From: Mariprofundaceae bacterium
GTDB lineage: Bacteria > Pseudomonadota > Zetaproteobacteria > Mariprofundales > Mariprofundaceae
Assembly (NCBI GenBank): GCA_027035825.1
Contig: JALVTX010000056.1
Span: 1 to 11,086, forward strand
Direction of reading: 5' to 3'
Length of the DNA stretch: 11,086 nucleotides
Under the pieces are notes generated by a model that saw nothing but the letters and a program-made list of their open reading frames with translations, had not been told where the DNA came from and did no database searches. Positions 6,253-11,086 of this stretch are shown in pieces (position 1 is the stretch's first letter; the number at the start of each line of letters is the position of its first letter). Both the position numbers and the translations under genes were made by a program.

Positions 6253-6818
6253 CAGCGGTAACGCCGCCCCATGCGCGCCACCCGCTGCCACATGGCGTCG
6301 TGGAACACCTCCACCACCAGCGCCCGCGTGCCCGAGGCCGATCGCAGCACCGAGCGCCGGGCCCAGCACCCCGCCCACGGAGCCTTCGCATCCTCCGGCA
6401 GCCGCGCCACGCTCAAGTCCGAGCGCGACAGCGACAGCCCCCGATCCAGCAACAGGTTGCCCAGCGGCTTCTCCCCCTCCTGCAATTCCTGCATCAGTTC
6501 GCCATGCACGCCGTCCAGCGGCAACACCGATTCGGCATCGAACATCACCGAGCCACGAAACATCAACGACACGCGCCGGCGCAGCGCTGGCGATCCCGCG
6601 GCGCAACCCAGCAGCGCCGCCTCGGCCCCGGCGGCGCGATCCACGAACTGGTCGTGCAGGCGCACCTCCAACCGCATGCCGTAATGCCGCTCCAGGAAAC
6701 GGGTCAGGGAACCGGTGGCGGCCAGCACCGCGGCCGCGTCCCGCTCCACGCCGGCCTCCTCCGGGCGCCACTGCCGCACCGGCGTCCATGCCAACGATTC
6801 CAGGGGGCCGAAAAACAT
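6252..6818 (-). CDS. ubiC: Chorismate--pyruvate lyase
   Basis: UbiC removes pyruvate from chorismate to give 4-hydroxybenzoate, the first committed step of ubiquinone synthesis, in the cytoplasm. The product is 188 residues, somewhat longer than the Escherichia coli enzyme. Similarity is diffuse, as is usual in this family. Family-like features are the arginine cluster at 80-82 before a beta segment ending SVLPLDG (about 97-103), EKPLGNLLL (116-124), and CWARRSVL followed by LVVEVFHDAMW. E170 in the last segment matches the catalytic glutamate position, and R80-R82 probably contain the chorismate-binding arginine. The order ubiC-ubiA with a one-base overlap (TGATG) strongly supports the call. 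The ribosome site before ATG 6818 is poor. Confidence 0.9.
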   Translation of the reverse strand: MFFGPLESLAWTPVRQWRPEEAGVERDAAAVLAATGSLTRFLERHYGMRLEVRLHDQFVDRAAGAEAALLGCAAGSPALRRRVSLMFRGSVMFDAESVLPLDGVHGELMQELQEGEKPLGNLLLDRGLSLSRSDLSVARLPEDAKAPWAGCWARRSVLRSASGTRALVVEVFHDAMWQRVARMGRRYR

Positions 6819-6824
6819 GCCTGC

Positions 6825-6852
6825 ATCATGGCCCTGGCCGACCCGAGGTCAA
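6825..6852 (-). promoter_or_regulatory. Possible ubiCA promoter
   Basis: On the minus strand TTGACC (6852-6847) and CATGAT (6830-6825) are separated by 16 bp, the same spacing as the nuo promoter. TTGACC differs from the -35 consensus at one base. The start of transcription would fall at about 6818, on or next to the ubiC ATG, which would mean a leaderless message. Either the promoter or the annotated start could be wrong. Confidence 0.35.
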
Positions 6853-6916
6853 GCGGCGCTCATCCCGCCCGATGTTGCGCCTTGCAATCCGGCGCGGCTT
6901 GCGCTGCCATCGCCCC

Positions 6917-7636
6917 ATGAGCCGCATCCGTCTCTACGTGCCGCAACCACTCGCACCGGGTCAAACCATCGCCCTGCCGCGCGAGCAGGCGCACTACCTG
7001 GGCCGCGTGATGCGCCTGGCCGCGGGCGCCACCCTCACCCTGTTCAACGGCGAGGGCGGCGAATGCGCTGCCGAACTGCTGGCCTGCGACGGCCGCGAGG
7101 CCAAATGCCGGATCGTCGCCTTCGAGAACGTGGATCGCGAAGCCCCCTTGGCCATGCATGTGATCCAGGCCGCCTGCCGCGCCGACAAGATTGAAACCGT
7201 GCTGCAAAAAGGAACGGAACTCGGCGCCGCCAGCTTCCAGATCGCGCGCACCCGCCGCGCGACGCTTCGGCTGGACGGCGCGCGGCTGGAGCGCCGGCTG
7301 GAGCGCTGGCTCGCGATCGTCATCGAGGCCGCCGAACAGAGCGGACGCACCCGCGTTCCGCCGGTGGCATGGCGCGAATCGCTGGAGGAGGTGCGCCTGC
7401 ATGGAACGAGCCTCCTCCTGCACCCGCACGAAGCCGAGCCCTGGCCGACCGCGCGCGAGCGACTGGCCGGAGCCGGAGAGGTGGACATCCTCGTCGGGCC
7501 GGAAGGCGGCTTCACCGATGATGAAATCGAACGCCTGCATGCGCTCGGCTGCACGCCCGTCGCCTTCGGCCCCCGAATCATGCGCACCGAAACGGCCGCG
7601 CCGGCGCTGCTGGCCGCCATCCAGGCAATCCTCTAG
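6917..7636 (+). CDS. rsmE: 16S rRNA (uracil-1498-N3)-methyltransferase
   Basis: RsmE uses S-adenosylmethionine to methylate N3 of U1498 in 16S rRNA of the small ribosomal subunit. The product is 239 residues, normal for the family. The N-terminal PUA-like RNA-binding domain covers roughly 1-70 (RLYVPQPL, then HYLGRVMRLAAG). The SPOUT knotted methyltransferase domain follows, with KGTELG (99-103 region), EAAEQSGR (137-144), the cofactor-loop motif VGPEGGFT (193-200), and FGPRIMRTETAAPA (217-230). ATG 6917 gives the typical N-terminus. The frame is open upstream to 6788, but that part does not resemble the family. No good Shine-Dalgarno is visible. The TAG stop lies inside the CTAG target duplication of the inserted element that follows. 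Confidence 0.96.
   Translation: MSRIRLYVPQPLAPGQTIALPREQAHYLGRVMRLAAGATLTLFNGEGGECAAELLACDGREAKCRIVAFENVDREAPLAMHVIQAACRADKIETVLQKGTELGAASFQIARTRRATLRLDGARLERRLERWLAIVIEAAEQSGRTRVPPVAWRESLEEVRLHGTSLLLHPHEAEPWPTARERLAGAGEVDILVGPEGGFTDDEIERLHALGCTPVAFGPRIMRTETAAPALLAAIQAIL
7633..7636. repeat. Left CTAG target-site duplication
   Basis: CTAG directly flanks the left terminal repeat and matches CTAG at 7931-7934. It includes the TAG stop of rsmE. CTAG is its own reverse complement, so it could also be counted as part of the inverted repeat. Confidence 0.7.
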
Positions 7637-7650
7637 GGCATCTCTGAACT
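7637..7650 (+). repeat. Left terminal inverted repeat
   Basis: GGGCATCTCTGAAC matches the reverse complement of 7917-7930 without mismatch. With CTAG the identity extends over 18 bases. Confidence 0.85.
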
Positions 7651-7710
7651 ACCCGCCATAAGCCGCGTTGCGCGTCCAATCGCGATGATCGCAAGGAAGG
7701 CGACGAAGGT

Positions 7711-7726
7711 CGTGGCCGTAGCCACG
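7711..7726. repeat. Hairpin inside the element
   Basis: CGTGGC, CGTA, GCCACG: perfect 6-bp arms with a four-base loop. It may reflect a folded transcript or a structure used in transposition, and no U-tract follows. Confidence 0.4.
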
Positions 7727-7891
7727 ATGCCAAGGAGCCTAACACCGCGAGGGCGGCATTGTGTGCACGAATGGGGCGCAACCCTTCGGGACAGGGCCTT
7801 GGACGCAAAGCTCGTGCGGTCTGCGGCGTTGCTCGGCTTACGAATGGAACCACCATGCGCCGCGCCTCGCGCCTTGCATCCCATCCCGCAA

Positions 7892-7907
7892 GGCCGCTGT
7901 CGCGGCC
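7892..7907. repeat. Hairpin near the right end of the element
   Basis: GGCCGC, TGTC, GCGGCC: perfect 6-bp arms with a four-base loop, ten bases inside the right terminal repeat. Confidence 0.4.
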
Positions 7908-7916
7908 ATGCCGGAT

Positions 7917-7930
7917 TGTTCAGAGATGCC
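7917..7930 (-). repeat. Right terminal inverted repeat
   Basis: GTTCAGAGATGCCC is the reverse complement of the left terminal repeat and is followed by CTAG at 7931-7934. Confidence 0.85.
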
Positions 7931-7934
7931 CTAG
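7931..7934. repeat. Right CTAG target-site duplication
   Basis: Second copy of CTAG next to the right terminal repeat. Together with 7633-7636 it marks a likely four-base duplication made at insertion. Confidence 0.7.
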
Positions 7935-7956
7935 AACCCTCCCCGCAATTCCCGGC

Positions 7957-7984
7957 TTCAAAAGCCTTGCCGGAATGATACAAT
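7957..7984 (+). promoter_or_regulatory. Predicted tRNA-Thr promoter
   Basis: TTCAAA (7957-7962) and TACAAT (7979-7984) are 16 bp apart. The -10 box matches consensus at five of six positions. The GC-rich stretch CCGCGCCCC that follows is typical of the discriminator of stable-RNA promoters. Transcription would begin near 7991, five bases before the tRNA. The inserted element ends 22 bases upstream of the -35 box, so the core promoter is intact. Confidence 0.6.
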
Positions 7985-7995
7985 CCGCGCCCCAA

Positions 7996-8071
7996 GCCGA
8001 TGTAGCTCAGCTGGTAGAGCAGCTCACTCGTAATGAGCAGGTCGTCCGTTCGAATCGGATCATCGGCTCCA
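7996..8071 (+). tRNA. tRNA-Thr, anticodon CGT
   Basis: The 76-nt sequence folds as a standard cloverleaf. The acceptor stem GCCGATG/CATCGGC is fully paired. The D-stem is GCTC/GAGC, the anticodon stem GCTCA/TGAGC, and its loop CTCGTAA has anticodon CGT at 8029-8031. The T-stem is GTCCG/CGGAT with loop TTCGAAT. CCA is encoded. It reads threonine codon ACG and closely resembles the Escherichia coli tRNA-Thr(CGU). The gene sits alone with its own promoter. Confidence 0.97.
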
Positions 8072-8204
8072 GTTTCCACTTATCATTTGTTCGAACCACG
8101 CTCGCGGCATTGTGACCCCTGTCATGGCCCGGGGCCGCGGAGATACAGTAAGATCCGTGACCGGGCTTCGACTGCCCTGCCCGAATCCATTTCGCGGAGT
8201 GCGC

Positions 8205-8927
8205 ATGAACTCACTTTCCACCCTTCTTCCGGCATCGCTGGCGGCGCTTAGCCTGACGCTCCTCCTGCTGGCGATGTATCTGGCCTGGCCCTGGCTGGCG
8301 GCGCTGGCCGGCAGGGCCACGATGCGGCGCAAGCTGGCGGCGCTGGAGAAGCGCGGCTGCCGCGTCATGCATCATGTGCTGTTGCCCACCCGATCCGGGG
8401 ATGCGGCGCTCATTGATCACCTGGTGTTCGCGCCCGAGGGTATTTTCGTGGTCAGCGCCATCGCCCGCGCGGGCGCGGTGCACGGCTCGCTGCGCGACGC
8501 GATGTGGGTGCAGGAACACCACGGCCGCCAAAGCCGCTTTCCCAACCCGCTGCGCGCCAACGCCGCCCAAGTGGACATCGTCCAGTCCATCCTGGGACGC
8601 AAGCTTCCCATCCGGGGCGTTGTGGTGTTCGAGGCCGGCCAGCTGTCGGGCACCCTGCCGGACAACGTCATCCGGCCCGGCGCCATGGAAGAGTGGGTGC
8701 AGGCGCACGGCGGCGAGCGCAAGATGGGCGATGGCGCACTGCGCCGCCTGATTGCGGCCATTGAGAACGTGGCATTGCCGGACGAAGCGGGCGAGGGCGA
8801 GGCCGCCCTGCTCGCCCGGCAGGGGCTGGAATCGCGCCTGAACCTCGCCCGCGGGCTGGCCCTCGCCAGCGCCGTGCTGATGGTGTCGGCCGTGGGCGCG
8901 GCCGGCTGGTTCTTCACCCGGCACTAG
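8205..8927 (+). CDS. Membrane-anchored NERD-like domain protein, probably lacking nuclease activity
   Basis: The product is 240 residues. A hydrophobic segment at about 10-36 and another at about 215-237 suggest membrane anchors at both ends, with the domain between them. Residues 70-103 align without gaps to the core of NERD (nuclease-related) domains: IDHLVFAPEGIFVV, then G90, G94, W101 and Q103, followed by FPNPLRANAAQV (112-123). In the standard domain the strand ends IETK and supplies the E-x-K residues. Here the same positions are S84, A85, I86, while D71 is kept. Known members are linked to DNA processing, but the function here is unknown. ATG 8205 has GGAG five bases upstream. The frame is open to 8112 without support. 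It follows tRNA-Thr and converges on rpoC. Confidence 0.8.
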   Translation: MNSLSTLLPASLAALSLTLLLLAMYLAWPWLAALAGRATMRRKLAALEKRGCRVMHHVLLPTRSGDAALIDHLVFAPEGIFVVSAIARAGAVHGSLRDAMWVQEHHGRQSRFPNPLRANAAQVDIVQSILGRKLPIRGVVVFEAGQLSGTLPDNVIRPGAMEEWVQAHGGERKMGDGALRRLIAAIENVALPDEAGEGEAALLARQGLESRLNLARGLALASAVLMVSAVGAAGWFFTRH

Positions 8928-8952
8928 GGCGCCAGCCCCCCCGGACAACGAC

Positions 8953-8977
8953 AACGGCCGCCCGAGGGCGGCCGTTT
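8953..8977. terminator. Intrinsic terminator between the NERD gene and rpoC, probably bidirectional
   Basis: AACGGCCGCC, loop CGAG, GGCGGCCGTT form a perfect 10-bp, very GC-rich stem. On the plus strand it is followed by TCATTTC and ends the NERD gene 25 bases downstream of its stop. On the minus strand it is followed by the T-rich TTGTCGTTGTCC and can end the rpoC message, which stops 34 bases earlier. Confidence 0.85.
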
Positions 8978-8996
8978 CATTTCGCTTCAGAGCGCT

Positions 8997-9010
8997 CGGG
9001 CCCGGGCCCG
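8997..9010. repeat. 14-bp GC palindrome directly after the rpoC stop
   Basis: CGGGCCCGGGCCCG is a perfect palindrome made of two GGGCCC units. It lies immediately after the rpoC TGA on the minus strand and before the terminator hairpin. No function is evident, and low-complexity GC sequence could produce it. Confidence 0.4.
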
Positions 9011-11086
9011 TCAGGCGGCTTCCTCGCCCGCCGCAAGGCTGTCGTCGCCGGCTTCCGCCGCGGCCTCCGGCTCGGCGGCCGGCTTCGGCTTCGGCGCCAG
9101 GTGCCGCGCGGCAAAGCCCGTGCCGGCCGGCAGCAGGCGACCCAGCACCACGTTCTCCTTCAGGCCGCGCAGCCAGTCCACTTTGCCGGCCAGCGCCGCC
9201 TCGGTGATGACCCGCGTCGTCTCCTGGAAGGATGCGGCGGAGATGAAGGAGTCCGTGGACAGCGACGCCTTGGTGATGCCCAGCAGCACCGGCTCGAACG
9301 TCGCCGGCGGCTTGCCTTCCTTCTCCAGCTTGCGGTTGATCTCCATCAGCGTCGAGCGCTCCACCTGCTCGCCGGCGATGAAGTTCGTCGCGCCGGGATC
9401 GACGATCTGCACCTTGCGCATCATCTGGCGCACGATGACCTCGATGTGCTTGTCGTTGATCTTCACGCCCTGCAGGCGATAGACCTCCTGCACCTCGTCG
9501 GTCAGGTACTTGGCCAGCGCCTCGATGCCCAGCACGGAGAGGATGTCGTGCGGCGCCGGCGAGCCCTCCATCAGCCGCTCGCCGCGACGCACGCGGTCGC
9601 CTTCCTGGACGATGATGTGACTGCCCTTCGGAATCTGATACTCGATCGGATCCGAGCCGTCGTCCGGCGTGATGATCACGCGACGCTTGCCGCGAATGTC
9701 CTTGCCGAAGGAAATCACGCCGTCCTTGGCGGCGATGAAGGCGAGGTTCTTGGGCTTGCGCGCCTCGAACAGCTCCACCACGCGCGGCAGGCCGCCGGTG
9801 ATGTCCTTGGTCTTGGTCGTCTCGCGCGGGATGCGCGCCAGCACCGCGCCGGCCTTCACTTCCTCGCCCTCGTCCACGTTCAGAATCGCGCCCGGGGACA
9901 GGAAGTAGCGCGCCGGCGTGCCGGTGCGCGGCATGGTGACGGGCTCGCCCTCGGGATCCTTCGGATCCACGAGCTGAATCTGCGGCCGCAGCGCCACCTT
10001 GCGCGCCTCGGACACCTGCGTGATGACGCGATTGGACAGGCCGGTCACCTCGTCGGTCTGCTCGCGCATCGTCTTGCCCTCGACGATGTCCTGGTAACGG
10101 ACGCGGCCGTCCACCTCGGCAATCAGCGGCATCGTGTACGGGTCCCATTCGGCCAGCACCTGGCCGGCCTTGACCTTGGCCCCGCGCTTGACGCGCAGCG
10201 CCGCGCCGTACGGGATGCGATGGCGCTCGCGCTCGCCGCCGGAGGCGTCCTCGATCACCGCCTCGGCATGCCGGTTGATGACGATTTCCACGCCGTGCTC
10301 GTCCACGACCGTGACCTCGTTCTCCAGCTTGAAGACGCCGGCGAACTTGGCCTCGACATGCGCCGCCTCGGCCGCGCGGGAGGCCGTGCCGCCCACGTGG
10401 AAGGTGCGCATGGTCAGCTGCGTGCCCGGCTCGCCGATGGACTGCGCGGCGATCACGCCCACGGCCTCGCCCAGGCTCACCGGCGTGCCGTGCGCCAGGT
10501 CGCGCCCGTAGCAGGTGGCGCAGACGCCGTGCTCCGCCTCGCAGGTCAGCACGGAGCGGATGCGCACGCGATCCACGCCGGCCTCCTCGATCTTGGCCGC
10601 CAGCTCCTCGGTCACCATGGCGCCGGCCGGGGCGATTTCATCGCCGGTGAGCGGATCGCAGGCCGGCTCCAGCAGCACGCGACCCAGCACGCGCTCGGCC
10701 AGCTCCTCGACAACCTCGCCGCCCTCCATCAGCGGCGTCATCTCGATGCCCCTGTCGGTGCCGCAGTCCTGCATGGTCACCACGCAGTCCTGCGCCACGT
10801 CCACCAGGCGGCGGGTCAGGTAGCCGGAGTTCGCCGTCTTCAACGCCGTGTCGGCCAGGCCCTTGCGGGCGCCGTGCGTGGAGATGAAATATTGCAGCAC
10901 GGTCAGGCCCTCGCGGAAGTTGGCCGTGATCGGCGTCTCGATGATGGAGCCGTCCGGCTTGGCCATCAGGCCGCGCATGCCGGCCAGCTGGCGAATCTGC
11001 TGCGCCGAGCCGCGGGCGCCGGAGTCGGCCATCATGTACACCGAGTTGAAGGACTTCATCACCTCCTTCTTCTTGCCGTCCGGCGA
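9011..11086 (-). CDS. rpoC: DNA-directed RNA polymerase beta' subunit, C-terminal half (runs off right edge)
   Basis: RpoC is the beta' subunit of RNA polymerase and carries the catalytic centre. The last 691 residues are visible, and the frame is open at the right edge. The bridge-helix region opens the fragment (SFNSVYMMADSGARGS), and the trigger-loop region RKGLADTALKTANSGYLTRR follows at about 74-93. The second zinc site has all four cysteines, at about 108, 182, 189 and 192 of the visible part. The C-terminal domain includes SFQETTRVITEAALAGK and GLKENVVLGRLLPAGTG. The protein ends in a tail of about 29 residues rich in Ala, Glu and Pro. The catalytic NADFDGD motif lies outside the window. 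Upstream rpoB is expected beyond the edge. Confidence 0.98.
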   Translation of the reverse strand, partial: SPDGKKKEVMKSFNSVYMMADSGARGSAQQIRQLAGMRGLMAKPDGSIIETPITANFREGLTVLQYFISTHGARKGLADTALKTANSGYLTRRLVDVAQDCVVTMQDCGTDRGIEMTPLMEGGEVVEELAERVLGRVLLEPACDPLTGDEIAPAGAMVTEELAAKIEEAGVDRVRIRSVLTCEAEHGVCATCYGRDLAHGTPVSLGEAVGVIAAQSIGEPGTQLTMRTFHVGGTASRAAEAAHVEAKFAGVFKLENEVTVVDEHGVEIVINRHAEAVIEDASGGERERHRIPYGAALRVKRGAKVKAGQVLAEWDPYTMPLIAEVDGRVRYQDIVEGKTMREQTDEVTGLSNRVITQVSEARKVALRPQIQLVDPKDPEGEPVTMPRTGTPARYFLSPGAILNVDEGEEVKAGAVLARIPRETTKTKDITGGLPRVVELFEARKPKNLAFIAAKDGVISFGKDIRGKRRVIITPDDGSDPIEYQIPKGSHIIVQEGDRVRRGERLMEGSPAPHDILSVLGIEALAKYLTDEVQEVYRLQGVKINDKHIEVIVRQMMRKVQIVDPGATNFIAGEQVERSTLMEINRKLEKEGKPPATFEPVLLGITKASLSTDSFISAASFQETTRVITEAALAGKVDWLRGLKENVVLGRLLPAGTGFAARHLAPKPKPAAEPEAAAEAGDDSLAAGEEAA

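Larger units (their letters stand above)
7637..7930. mobile_element. MITE-like non-autonomous element, 294 bp
   Basis: The stretch begins GGGCATCTCTGAAC and ends with the exact reverse complement GTTCAGAGATGCCC, so it has perfect 14-bp terminal inverted repeats with further imperfect similarity inward (about 28 bp in all). CTAG flanks both sides. No transposase is encoded, and the short open frames inside look like chance. Internal hairpins are visible at 7682-7692, 7711-7726 and 7892-7907. A four-base YTAR-type duplication is characteristic of the IS5 group of insertion sequences, so mobilisation by an IS5-like transposase elsewhere in the genome is a reasonable inference. A Tc/mariner-like element duplicating only TA is the alternative. 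Removing the element and one CTAG restores a normal rsmE end followed by the tRNA promoter. Confidence 0.82.

Noticed and set aside
6253..6789. N-terminal extension of UbiA giving 476 residues
   Set aside because: The extra part is ubiC read in another frame. UbiA family length and the TGATG junction fit a start at 6252.
6788..6916. N-terminal extension of RsmE
   Set aside because: It would overlap the divergent ubiC start and has no family similarity. ATG 6917 gives the expected N-terminus.
5299..6920. Plus-strand open frames opposite ubiA and ubiC
   Set aside because: Gln-, Arg- and Pro-rich translations typical of antisense frames. They also run through ssrA and both ubi genes.
7578..8079. 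Short open frames within and around the MITE-like element on both strands
   Set aside because: They run through terminal repeats or the tRNA gene and show no recognisable protein. They were considered as a transposase remnant but have no such motif.
8112..8204. Upstream GTG start of the NERD protein
   Set aside because: ATG 8205 has a well-placed GGAG and puts the membrane segment at the N-terminus.
8211..10148. Very long minus-strand open frame across the NERD gene, the terminator and rpoC
   Set aside because: It is out of frame with rpoC, low in complexity, and crosses a clear terminator.
1..11086. CRISPR array, phage genes, toxin-antitoxin pair or defence island
   Set aside because: No spaced direct repeats and no such gene products are seen. 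The window is otherwise core genome.

Overview
The window is GC-rich chromosomal DNA from a proteobacterium. The separate nuoC and nuoD genes, the ubiCA pair, the NuoB sequence and a one-piece tmRNA fit Betaproteobacteria or a neighbouring gammaproteobacterial lineage. I cannot name a genus. Nearly everything present is core housekeeping sequence. The exceptions are a small transposon-like insertion and an unusual membrane protein.

Layout. Positions 1-4827 (minus strand) hold the start of a complex I operon, nuoABCDEFG, with nuoG cut by the left edge. The genes overlap or nearly touch, so they are probably co-transcribed and translationally coupled. A sigma70-type promoter with a perfect TTGACA box lies at 4878-4905, and a 17-bp palindrome covers that box. 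Upstream, also on the minus strand, is ssrA (tmRNA, 4987-5336), whose tag ends in AYAA. Then come ubiA (5359-6252) and ubiC (6252-6818), the first two steps of ubiquinone synthesis. Their product is the quinone that complex I reduces.

Plus-strand genes start at 6917 with rsmE, a 16S rRNA methyltransferase. A 294-bp element with perfect 14-bp terminal inverted repeats and a CTAG duplication (7633-7934) has inserted exactly at the rsmE stop codon. It is followed by a tRNA-Thr(CGT) gene with its own promoter and by a 240-residue protein with a NERD-like domain between two membrane segments. This protein lacks the usual E-x-K catalytic residues. A strong hairpin terminator at 8953-8977 separates it from the convergent rpoC (minus strand, from 9011 past the right edge), of which the C-terminal half is visible.

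I did not find a convincing undescribed multi-gene system. The best leads are the MITE-like element, the apparently catalytically dead NERD membrane protein, the atypical tmRNA tag, and a sequence shared by the nuo and ubiC promoter regions.
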